Positions 24,601 to 36,600 of a stretch of DNA of 64,000 nt are shown in pieces. Numbering within the stretch: the first letter of the stretch is position 1; each line of letters begins with the position of its first letter. Origin of the DNA: Opisthocomus hoazin (Eukaryota > Chordata > Aves > Opisthocomiformes > Opisthocomidae); assembly GCF_030867145.1 (NCBI RefSeq), contig NC_134415.1, forward strand, positions 70,523,300 through 70,587,299. Direction: 5' to 3'. A program made the translations under genes and the position numbers. The notes beneath the pieces were generated by a model. It saw nothing but the letters and a program-made list of their open reading frames with translations, was not told where the DNA came from and made no database searches.

Positions 24601-27600
24601 CCAGTGTCTCTTGTCCCCTGCTGTTGCATGTAGCTTGCTCATACAGTTCATTTTTGTAAACTCCGTTTTTCAGTTAACTAGATTTTTGGCTTGGAATATT
24701 CTGTGGAAAGAGTCTTCAGTACCTTGCTGCTTTGATTATTAAAAGCATCACAGTGGTTGTGCTGTGTCTTCACTCTCACAAAGCTTGGATGCCAGCCCAA
24801 GTACCTTTTTTGTAAGAAAACTTGGATAATATGCAAGAAGTGAAATCCATGGGTTTGATGCACACCTGTTTATACAACAGCATTTGCAGAAAAATCATTG
24901 TTGAGGGTACTGTCAGGTTGAAAAAGCATTTCAGGTGAAAACCCACAAAAATCTCATCTAGGTGTAGTTCTGCTCAGTATTTTTATTCATGGCTTGGATG
25001 GTGGAATAGAAGGTGAACTGCTGAAATTGTCAGATGACCCCAAATTGGGAGAACTTGCGAAAAGATTATTATTTGGAGCAGAGGAGTGGAATTGAAAGTG
25101 ATCTTAACTGCTACAAAGAGACGAAGATCAACAAGGTGAAATTCAGTGAAAGCAAATGTAATGTGCAACACGCAAGAAGGATGACCAAATTATAAATACA
25201 GAAGGGAAAGGAACTGGTAAAAGTGCTGGGATTTGTTAAAGAATCGTAGTCTGGACCTGACAGTGGAAAAAAAACAACCCAATGTCATTTTGGTATATAA
25301 TATGTAATGTCCACTTAATTGTTGCCCTCCTCGGGAACATTATAAAATTGTGGTATTTTAGTGGCTGAGACCAAGCCTAAGGTGGAATTTCTATCTGAAG
25401 AAGGTAGGCCTGTCCATCTAAAGTCTTGTCAAACGAGGATAAAGCTGAGGGTGTCATCAGCCTGTATGTAGGCTGCTTTCCAAAATCAGTTGCTGTAAAT
25501 GTTTTCTCTTAAGAATATAACTGAACAAGAGTCATAGGCATTCAGACAGGAAGAGCTTTTAATTAATGCTGGGTAAGCTCAGTTGGTGTGGAAGATGCTG
25601 CATTCTAGGACGAGCTCTAGAAACAGGAGTTTTTAGGGTTCTACATCAGGAAGGGTACTTATGTGGACATACAAGAATACTATGTTTAAGCCAGAAGTAG
25701 AAAGCAGCTACTGTACAATCCATACATTTGGAGCCCAGGATATACTTTGTAAAGAGAGCCTTTCTAGAAAGGTACCAGGGAGGGAATCAAAGGTGTTTTA
25801 GAATGATAGTTTTTTTCCTTGTCCTTCTAGAAGATAAAAGGCACTTTCCTCCTATTTTAAAATATATTTTTATTTTGTTTTGGATGAACACTTCTAAATG
25901 TCATTGGCCTCCAACATGGTTTGCTCTTCAGCTTTTTTTTAGGAATCTTTTTATTGACTGGTCATACCTTGAACCCAGCTTGCACATGATTCTTTTCTGT
26001 ACTCTGACAGCTCTTTGGGCAGAGTGAAATGACAGTAGTATCAGAATGACTAGACAGACAGATCTGGATAGATACATGTATAAGTTCATGTGTCCTGCCT
26101 GAATACCTGCAAACAAGAATGCATCAGGTAAAGTTTATGCTTGCCTCCTTGCCGCCTTTTTTTTTTTTTTTTTTTGTGAGTGTAACACAAATTGCAGAAT
26201 ATGCATCAGAATTTCAGGAAGTGCATCTTTGAGGAAAAACATGTATCAGTGCTTGCGTGTGGGTTTTTGTGGTGGTGCTTTCCCTTGTGTGTTCAAGACC
26301 ATCACTTACTAAGGAGAGCTTGGTTTTGGTAGTGAAAAATGTAATGTAAAACATAGTGATGATAATAAATTTTGCTTCTCCCTTCTTGTGACAGGCACTA
26401 TGATGCTAGAACTCCAGGAGAGGGTAACCGAACTGGAAAACTGGAAGGATGGCAAAGGCCTTATCATCTATGGTGCAGGAAACACCTTTTGCTCAGGATC
26501 GGATTTGAATGCTGTCAAAGCAATAGCCAACTCCCAGGCAAGTAGTGGTATGAGTTGAAGTTTCTGAAGAAAAATCAGCTTTCTGATATTCCGAGATCCC
26601 TTTCAGACAGAGGTGTTGCACTGTGCTTCTGCTGCAATTTTACATGCAAGTCACAGAATGGTTCAAAAAATGGTGGCAGACCCTTTAAGCCATGGCAATT
26701 ACAGTGTTACTGTAATTGATTCGTAACACTGTGTTCCTACATTACATATTCTTTTTAGCCTTTTCTTTTAAAAATGTCATTTCAGTTTCTGAGAGCAGTG
26801 TATGGTGAATTTACACATCAAATAAACTGTGCTTCAGTAGTTTGACCTTTAAAAGCAGATACAAGTAATGATTTCTCATACATTATAAAGTCAAAACCAA
26901 GGTTAAGTGGCATGGGTGCTGTTACAGAAAGGTTTCAATTTTGTCAAAGCTGTGCTTGGACCTGCATAATATGGAAGGACGGCTGCAATTCTTGTGCTGT
27001 AGAGCTTTGACATTGATCATGTAGTCCAGTCGGGCAAGTTGTGCGTAACTGTGGGGCTGAAGAGATCAAGGTCTGATGGCAGTTTTTCACTCATGCCAGC
27101 TTGTCTTGACAACTTTCACATGAGCTGTCGTCCTTTTTATGGGGTAACAGATGGTTCTTGGCAATAGGTGAAATGGGACTTTGTCAGCTGCAGGGGAGGG
27201 GGACCTTTCCTGTGCTGCTCTTACCTCCTGGTTTGCAGTTGTGTTAAATGGCATCCTGGTGCTTTTTTGTGTCCATTTCAAGTTTCAGGATTTGCCCATG
27301 CAAGTTAGTTTTAGTTGAACATTCCAATAAGAACACCAACTCAAGAAGTGGGCCTGCTGGCGACAGGTGAAACTCGGCTATCTCAAAGGGGAAAAAGTAT
27401 TCTTGGCCACGAGCTGGCGGGGCTCACTGAGAGGGCTTTAAACTAGGTTCGAAGGGGGAAGGGGATATTGCCCAGCTCACTAGGGATGAGCATAGGCTTG
27501 GCGTGCCAAGGCCAGGGGTGAGATTGACAGCACAGCTCAAGTGTGTTTACACCAATGCACGTAGCATGGGCAATAAACAGGAGGAGCTGGAAGCCATTAT

Positions 27601-30600
27601 ACAGCAGGACGGCTACGACTTGGTCGCCATCACAGAAACGTGGTGGGACAACTCGCATGACTGGCATGCTGTCATAGATGGCTACAGACTCTTTAGGAAA
27701 GACAGGCCAACAAGGAGAGGTGGGGGAGTTGCTCTGTATGTGAGGGAGCAAGTAGAATGCATTGAGCTTGGCCTGGGGGCAAATGAGGAACAAGTTGAAA
27801 GCTTGTGGGTTAGAATTAAGGGACAGGCTCATAAGGGTGACATTACGGTGGGTGTGTACTACAGGCCACCTGACCAGGAGGAGGAGGTTGATGAGGCCTT
27901 CTACAGGCAGCTGCAAGCAGCCTCACAGTCACAGGCCCTGGTTCTCATGGGGGACTTCAACCACCCTGACATCAGATGGGAAGACCATACAGCTAGGCAG
28001 GCGCAATCCAGGAGGTTCCTACAGAGCATCGATGATAACTTTCTGATGCAAGTGGTGGAGGAACCAACAAGGAAAGGCACGCTGCTGGACCTTGTGTTAA
28101 CAAACAAGGAGGGACTGGTGGAGGATGTGAAGGTCGGAGGTAGACTCGGCTGCAGTGACCGTGAAATGGTCGAGTTCAGGATCCTGCGTGGAGGAAGCAG
28201 GGCGATAAGCAGGATCAAAACCCTGGACCTCAGGAGGGCTGACTTTGCCCTCTTCAAGGAGCTACTGGGAGGAATCCCGTGGGCCAGGGCTCTCGAAGGC
28301 AGGGGGGTCCATGAGTGCTGGTCGCTCTTTAAACAACACTTCTTCCATGCACAGGAGCAATGCATCCCCCTGAGAAACAAATCGAGCAAAGGAGGCAGGA
28401 GACCTGCATGGTTAAACAAGGAGCTTCTAGCAGAGATCAGGCAGAAGAGAAAGGTCCATGGAATGTGGAAAGAGAGGCAGGCCACTTGGGAAGAGTACAG
28501 AAACGTGGTGAGAGCATGCGGGGATGCGACGAGGAAGGCCAAGGCCCATCTGGAATTGAAGCTGGCAAGGGATGTCAAAAACAACAAGAAGGGCTTCTTC
28601 AACTACATCAGCAGCAAAAGGAAGGCTAGGGACAATGTGGGGCCGCTGCTGAATGAGGCGGGTGTCCTGGTGACGGAGGATGCAGAGAAGGCAGAGCTAA
28701 TGAATGCCTTCTTTTCTTCAGTCTTCAGTGCTAAGACTGGCTCTCAGAAATCCCAGGCCCCGGAGGTAAGAGAAGAAGCCTACAAAGAGGACGACTTTCC
28801 CTTGGTTGAGGAGGACTGTGTGAGGGATCGCTTAAGCGATCTGGACGTCCACAAATCCATGGGCCCCGATGGAAGGCACCCACGAGTGCTGAGGGAGCTG
28901 GTGGATGTCATTGCTGAGCCACTCTCCATCATCTTTGAGAGGTCCTGGAGGACAGGAGAGGTGCCCGAGGACTGGAGAAAGGCCAATGTCACTCCAATCT
29001 TCAAAAAGGGCAAGAAGGAGGACCCAGGGAACTACAGGCCAGTCAGCCTCACCTCCAGCTCAGGAAAGGTGATGGAGCAGCTTATCCTGGAGGCCATCAT
29101 CAAACAAGTGGAAGAAAAGAAGGTTATCAGGAGTAGTCAGCATGGATTCACCAAGGGGAAATCATGCCTGACCAATCTAATAGCTTTCTACGATGACATG
29201 ACTGGCTGGGTAGATGAAGGGAGAGCCGTGGATGTTGTCTACCTGGACTTCAGCAAGGCTTTCGACACAGTCTCCCATGATATCCTCCTGGGGAAGCTGA
29301 GGAAGTGTGGGCTGGATGAGTGGTCGGTGAAGTGGATAGAGAACTGGCTGAATGGCAGAACTCAGAGGGTTGTCATCAGCGGCGCTGAATCTAGTTGGAG
29401 GCTGGTGACAAGTGGTGTCCCCCAGGGGTCAGTACTGGGCCCAGCCTTGTTTAACTTCTTCATCAACGACCTGGATGAAGAGTTAGAATGTACCCTCAGC
29501 AAGTTTGCTGATGACACCAAACTGGGAGGTGTGGTAGATACACCAGAAGGCTGTGCTGCCATTCAGCGTGACCTGGATAGGCTGGAAAGCTGGGCAGAGA
29601 GGAACCTGATGAGGTTCAACAAGGGCAAGTGCAGGGTCCTGCACCTGGGGAGGAACAACCCCATGCACCAGTACAGGCTTGGGGTGGACCTGCTGGAGAG
29701 CAGCTCTGCAGAGAGGGACCTGGGTGTCCTGGTGGACGACAGGTTAACCATGAGCCAGCAGTGTGCCCTGGCTGCCAAGAAAGCCAATGGGATCCTGGGG
29801 TGCATCAAGAAGAGCGTGGCCAGCAGGACGAGGGAGGTTCTCCTTCCCCTCTACACTGCCCTGGTGAGGCCTCATCTAGAGTACTGTGTCCAGTTCTGGG
29901 CTCCCCAGTTCAAGGAAGATGGGGAGCTACTGGAGAGAGTCCAGCGGAGGGCTACGAGGATGGTGAGGGGACTGGAACATCTCCCCTACGAGGAGAGGCT
30001 GAGGGAGCTGGGCTTGTTCAGCCTGAAGAAGAGAAGGCTGCGAGGGGACCTAATAAATGCTTATAAATATCTGAAGGGTGGGTGTCAGGAGGATGGGGCC
30101 AAGCTCTTTTCAGTGGTGCCCAGTGACAGGACAAGGGGCAATGGGCACAAACTGAGGCACAGGAAGTTCCACCTGAACATGAGGAGGAACTTCTTCCCTC
30201 TGAGGGTGATGGAGCACTGGAACAGGCTGCCCAGGGAGGTGGTGGAGTCTCCTTCTCTGGAGATATTCAAGACCCGCCTGGACAAGGTCCTCTGCGGCCT
30301 GCTGTAGGTGACCCTGCTTCAGCAGGAGGGTTGGACTAGATGACCCACAGAGGTCCCTTCCAACCCCTACTATTCTGTGATTCTGTGATTAATCTGGTAT
30401 TTGTCTGTAGTGATGATTTGTTTCCGCTGATGAAACTAAGTATCAAAAAAACCACAGTCTCTTAAATATTTCTGACCTGATAAAAAGAATAGCGTGATTC
30501 AGTTTTCAAAAGGTACGAGAGGCTTTGTATCCTTTGTGGAACACCCTGAGAAATGTCTTAGTATGGAGACACCATGCTTTATGGATATAAATGTTCTTTG

Positions 30601-33600
30601 GGGAGTTTTCATTTGGATGCTTTATAAACCCTAGTTATTTAAAAAATACAAATGTATCTGTGATGTGGGTTTTTGTTGGTTTTGTTTGTTTGTTTGTTTT
30701 TAATCTCAGATTTTCAGCTAATTTTAGCGTTATAGCAACAGAAAAAGAGCTGAAACCAAGGATGGGCCCGTTCTTTTCTTACCCGGAGTCTAGGCTTTCC
30801 ATCAGCGTTCTGCATTCGGTAATTCTCATGGATTCTGTTTCTGTACTCTCTTGGAAATTTAGTATTCTGTCTGTATGTTTATACGAATTACTTGGAGCCA
30901 TTGTAGTGGCAGAGAGGGCTTTTGTAAGGATTAAGGTCTGTAACAGATACATAATGGGCAGAATAAAATGCGTAGATATTAATTACAACTTTGTTGAAAA
31001 TTCTCTGGAAAGTGTCTAGATCTCATGCTAGTGCTGAAATAGAAATCTGAAGACTCACCAGAAATGATCCAAGAATAGTTCAACATTGTTGCTTTCTATT
31101 TCCTTGGGAGAGTTCAAACTATTTGTCCAGAACCGAGAGTTTCTTTACAATAGCCAACTCCTAAACCATCTGATGTGATTTAATAGTCTTTAATAAGTAA
31201 AGCTTTAATAGAATGAGGAATAACATTTGCCATTCTCTAGTCTTGCAGAAATCTGCTCTGTAAGTCACTGCAGGTGAGAGTTTTGTCTGGTTTCAGATTA
31301 AAAGAGCTTTAGGTTACATTTTCTGTCCACAGCCATCCCTAAGGCAAAAAAAAAAAAAAATGAATAGCTTCATGCCTGGACTGATATGTTTTTCCTTTAA
31401 ATTTTTGCAAGGCTGCATTAGCCCATAGATTTTAGTAATTGCAGAAGACGCTTTTATTTATTCAGCCTGTTGGTTGAGAGGAAATTGTGTTTTTCATAAT
31501 CTGCAATGTAGTTTGCCTTTCCCTGTAATGCAGGAAAGGCAGAATAATGGCCAAGAATGCTGAAGAATTTTCATGCCCCATAGTGGCTCCTTCTCCTCCT
31601 CTCTCTACTTCTACTTCTCTTCCTCTTTGTCCTCCTTCTCCCGTGCTCAGTTGTTCCTAACCCTGAAACAAACCCAGGTCCCCTGCCTGTTCTTCTTTGG
31701 TGAGTGCTAACATTACGTGACCAAATCGTAGAAGGCAAATTAATAGTGGAATTTAAAAAAAAATATGTATTATTTTTCTTTCTGTCCTTGTAAGCCTGAT
31801 CCCCAAGAGCAATAACCCCTTTGTGGAGTGAGACTTGAAAAGCTGGCTAGCTGAAATGCAGGAGAGGCTCTTGAAGGACAGCTGAGAGGAAGGAGGCACG
31901 AAGGAGAATGTCATTTTCCTTGGTCCCTGTTTAGAAGCTCTGGGACAGAGATTCCCCAGCAGTAAGCCATGGAGGGAGGACTTTCGAGCAGTTAGAGATG
32001 GTCTGGAAACATGATTCCATCCGTAATGAAAGTGGACTCTAAGCTCTTGCAGCAAAAAGAGCCAGGGGCACAGTTTTGTGCTTTGTGAAGGCAACTTTCT
32101 TCTTCCCTGCCCCTCCCAGCCTCACTGCAAAGTATTAATACCTTTCTTTCATGTGTAATGCGTGCTGTAGTTTAGTTCACTTTCTGCTTGTTAGTTTTCT
32201 TCTTACTCCAAGGACAGTATTAAAATTGAAAATGTGATTATTCCGCTAGACTCCAGTGAACACCTCTCTTATTCAGATAAAATACTCTGACTACCAGCCT
32301 TGTTTTTCTTATCAGGAAGGTTTGAAGGGTATGTTGGCCAGGACTCAAGTAATGGTGATTTTTTTAAGGGTGTGCAGGCATTTTTTCCATGTGATACACA
32401 GTAATCTCTCTACTGCCTGAGAATATGACGACCTTTCTTTTTGTCTGCTCAGTCATAACTGTGTTGATCAAGCTGGTCTGTCCTGGTATTAATCCTTAAT
32501 TACCATTTTGATATGAATTCAGACAGCCAGTTTGAATTCAAGGACTGTGCTGTGAAGAAGTGAAAAATTACTTTCTCTGAGGAGCTTTTTTGCAGCTTCA
32601 TCCTGATGTTTATAGTATGGGAAATGTGCAAGTCCATGTACTGGTACCGAAAACTGGTACCTTTTGTGTCTGTGTGGGTTCTTCTTCCTGATTAGAAGTG
32701 CTAAGACAGCTGTCATGGAGGATTTGATTGTTCTTTAATTTGGAATGGAAATGTTGCTACTGGTCTTAATGGATGTAGGAGTTTGCTACAATGGTAAATA
32801 AAAGTCTCTTCGTAAATCAATGTGTGCTGAAATTTTCAAGGAGGCCTTTCATGTAATGAAACTGAATTCAGTGGTTCCTGTGTAGCAATTGTCGTGGCAG
32901 CTTGTATCTGCCAGAGATCTGTCCCTGAGCACCATACTGCTGGTTGGCGTTGGGCAGAGTAGGTCTTGGGAGCGCATGAATAAATGGACCATAAATCAAC
33001 TGAAGTTGACCTACTGTTATTTCAAGGTCCTATTCCAAGATGTACTGAAGACTTACTGCATATCTTTTCTTTCCCTGAGGTATGAGTCAGAAGCTTTTAA
33101 TGAAGGCAGATTCTTAAAGTTGCCAGCCTCTGTAAAACTGTGTTTTAGAAATCAGTAAATGCCAATAAAGAGATGTTTGTTTGTTCTTTTTCTTCCTACC
33201 ATTTGTTTTTTTGGGTTTTGTTTGGTTGGGTTATTTTGAAAGACACTGAAATTGTTACCTACTGTGGTTTTGCTTCTACGGTGTCCAAAGGTGTGTGTGT
33301 GTGTATATATATATAGATATATTTTTAATCTGGATTAAATGGCATATGTGTAGTTCAGTGTATGAAGTTTAGTATGTATGTAAACGTGGTCATACTGGGT
33401 CATTTAGTGCAGTCATTTGTCTAGCTCCTGGTCAATACTGGATGCCTGAGAAAGAACATAAGGACAAGGAAGGCAGATAGATAATGATTTTGTTTCAAAA
33501 TATGCTCTTAGCCCCCAGCAACTTGTGACTAAGACTTCTAGAGCTAGAGGCGTTACATTGTATTTAATAACCCTTTGTCGATTTTTCTGCCATGAGTTTA

Positions 33601-36600
33601 GCTAGTAGTTCTTGAATTCATGTGGTCATTTAGAGGTTGCAATGCCCCACTGCAAAGTGTTCCACAGTTTAACTATGTGTTGTAGGAAGAAATACCTGTT
33701 TTGAGCCTAGCAGCAACTGATTTTATTTGGAGCTCCTTAGTTCTTGTACTGGAAGAGAAGCGACCAATTGTTCCCTATTCACTATTGTTTGCAAGCTGAT
33801 GTAAAATATAAAAGAGGAGAGAAATAAGAAGAATCTTCATTCTGTTTTTTGGATTGGGTTTTTTTGGCTGAAATGCTTTTGGCCCAAACAATAAAAAATA
33901 CAGTTGGTGAATTGTATCTTGTCTAAAACTTATGGATTTGGAACAGTAAAAAGTACAGAGCACGCTGTGGTTCTATACAGACTTTTAAAACTCAGCTTTA
34001 TGGGTGTTTAACTGGGAGCAAGAACAGGAAATTAAGAGGAAAGGATGTAAAATTTCACATCGTAGAAATTTGATATTGTAATTACTTTAGCAGTGGCTTA
34101 ATTATAACAAAAATTCATATAAATTTATTGAGTTCTAATTTTTTTTTAACCTGATTTATACTAGGTTTTCTGTTTGTGAATAGTGGGGTTGGGCTGGAAT
34201 TCAGGCAAGATTAACCAGTGAGAAAAAAACAGCTAGAGTAAATATAATGAATACTCCTGTGTACTCCATCTGTGTGTTGAATTGCTTCACATTAGGATCA
34301 GTTAACATTTTTTTTAATTTCCTATTCTTTGTAGGATGGGATGAATATGTGCATGTTTATGCAAAACACCTTAACCAGACTTATGAGGTAATATATTTTA
34401 TTTACCCTTCATTACGAAGTAATTATAAGGATTGGAAAAGGTTTTGGCTAACTCTGTAACAAGATGTTTAAAGTTAAATACATAGTTCTAATTTTGAATC
34501 CCAGACCCTGTATTTGCACGTGTTAATCAGGTAGATATTTATGGATTTACGTTAGACCTTGACATTTTGCAGCTACTAGACTTTCCAGAGATTGGAACAG
34601 AGATAAACCCTATAGGCTTATATGTGGGGGGCCCGAAGATACCCAGAGTTAAGGAAGTTTAGGCCTTCAAATTTTCTGAAGCCGAGTTCTGTAACTCAGT
34701 GGAAATCAGTAGCTCTTAAAAGAACCAAGCAGGGCCAGCTTATGCAGCCTACGCAGGTAACATTTATTTAATTTATTTATTTAATCTTCCCACTTCATAA
34801 GGGGAATGTATTCAGTTCTACCATCTGGTACTTCTGAAAAACATTTTTTTTCCTTTCCTTTAGATTTAGCTTCCCTTAAGAAATCGCATTTCTGTTAAAT
34901 CCATGTGTGGTAAAGTCTGTCTTTTTTCTGCTCAGAGCTCTTTGAAGATAAATATTCTTTGTTTTCGTATAATCTATATGAGAAAGTGTAATGAGTTAAC
35001 ATTCTGTAAATATAGGAATTAGAATCTGTTTGTATAAGCTGGTTTCCATATAAGCAAAAATGATAGGGCAAAATGAAGAGGAGGAAGATGTAGGAGGATT
35101 AAGCCCTCACCTCAGGTGTCTTGACGTCAAGTATGTTGAAGCTGTGGTTCAGGGGGAACACTGGACGGCTCTACAGAGACATCTGTTGTAGATGGGATCA
35201 GTCTCCCTCAGAGGGAGATGAGGCTGGCTGTGATCCTGAAGAAGGTGCCTCACATGGATCAGTGTTGGATGTAGGGAACTTGGACCCATATCTTCTGGTT
35301 CCCCATAGATGAGAGGAATAATGAGGTTACCATCTTCCAGTGGGTTCAGTTCTGCCATGTGTTGTATGAAGTGTGCTGCAGCTCGTAAGTGAACTTGGAC
35401 CATAAGAAATTATTGGTGCTTCTGCTAAAGTAGAAGTTGAACCAAACATGTGGTCCTGATTGGGAAGCGGACTTTGAGTGTGGTTTCAGACTGCTCAGTG
35501 AGTTACATGTATGTCTCTTCAAAGTAAAACACGAAACAGCTGTATCAGCATGCAAAGTCTGGCACTAACCAGCTGTCTTCATTTCTAACAGAACTGGGCT
35601 TATCCTAAGTCCATCACTGTTCATTAGTATTCATTTCACAAAGGCAATGGGAAAAGAGATTCTCCCTACATGCTCTTCTTTCCCTCTGTCCTTTGAATTA
35701 CCTTGAACATGATTAAATACAACACCATCAAAGGTAACAGATTGTTGCTATCCTCAAAGGATGGTTTTGTCCTCAAAAAAAAAAAAGAAAAGTTTTGTTG
35801 ATGACTGAGATGATAGCACTCTGAAGAAGCTGCTGCAGGTATCATGCTGAATCTCTTTATTTTTGGATAACCCAGCCATGTAGTGCTTCATGTCCCTTTC
35901 TGCTGCTTTCTGTAGTGTACTGGCTTAATGTAGAGTCTTGTGTTGCTGTCTTGTCACTCCTTCTTGCAGATAGTCTTTTTGGGTATAATCTGTAGCATCT
36001 ATTTTTCATAACACAGTACATGATCATCTTTACTTTGATTCGTTTTGATATATCTGCCTTGCTGTTTTATTTAGAGAATCCATATTAATTATGGAATAAT
36101 CATTTTAGCATAAGTGGAATCAGTATTGTGCTACTTAACCACAAAGATGTAGTTATTTGAATGAGTTGGGACAGTATATTTTTCTGATCTTTTACTATAG
36201 AGGTGATTTGCTTAAATCCTTTTGTAATTTCCAAAAGACTAAAAGCATGATTTTTGGTTACAAAACTCTCTTGTGTAGATTGCCTTTGATCAGTGTTGCA
36301 CTAGTCCAAGGAAAAGCTGTTGGAGGAGGAGCAGAACTTACCACAGCATGTGATTTCAGGTAAGATCAACAATTTGAGTAGCTGTCATGTCGGGTCAGTG
36401 GTTTAATGACTGTACCTCTGAAATGTGGGAAGCTTGAGCTACGACTTTTATCAGGAGTCGGGTCCCTGAGTTACAAGGCATTAGGAACTGGGCTTTGTCA
36501 GCAGACTTCAGAGGAAAAACATTTGAGTTTCCTGATAGTACAGAGGAAAAGTTATTTACTATCAGGTTATACAGTTTGAACCACTGTATAAAGCAAGAGC

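Larger units (their letters stand above)
21609..26394 (+). other. ECHDC1: ECHDC1 intron between coding exons 1 and 2
   Basis: A GT-AG intron of about 4.8 kb. It contains a decayed CR1 fragment and a T19 run (separate entries). I see nothing else that I would call. Confidence 0.8.
26538..34334 (+). other. ECHDC1: ECHDC1 GC-AG intron between coding exons 2 and 3
   Basis: An intron of about 7.8 kb beginning GCAAGT and ending TTTGTAG. It carries a nearly 3.1-kb CR1 in sense orientation, an old interspersed repeat at about 33,385 and a (GT)n(AT)n microsatellite. The rest is non-coding AT-rich DNA in which I recognise nothing, including 30,391-33,290. Confidence 0.75.

Noticed and set aside
26544..26555. 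GT donor (GTG|GTATGAGT) as the end of ECHDC1 coding exon 2
   Set aside because: It would end the exon in phase 1, while exon 3 needs phase 0; the GC donor ten bases upstream gives the frame and length of the human protein.
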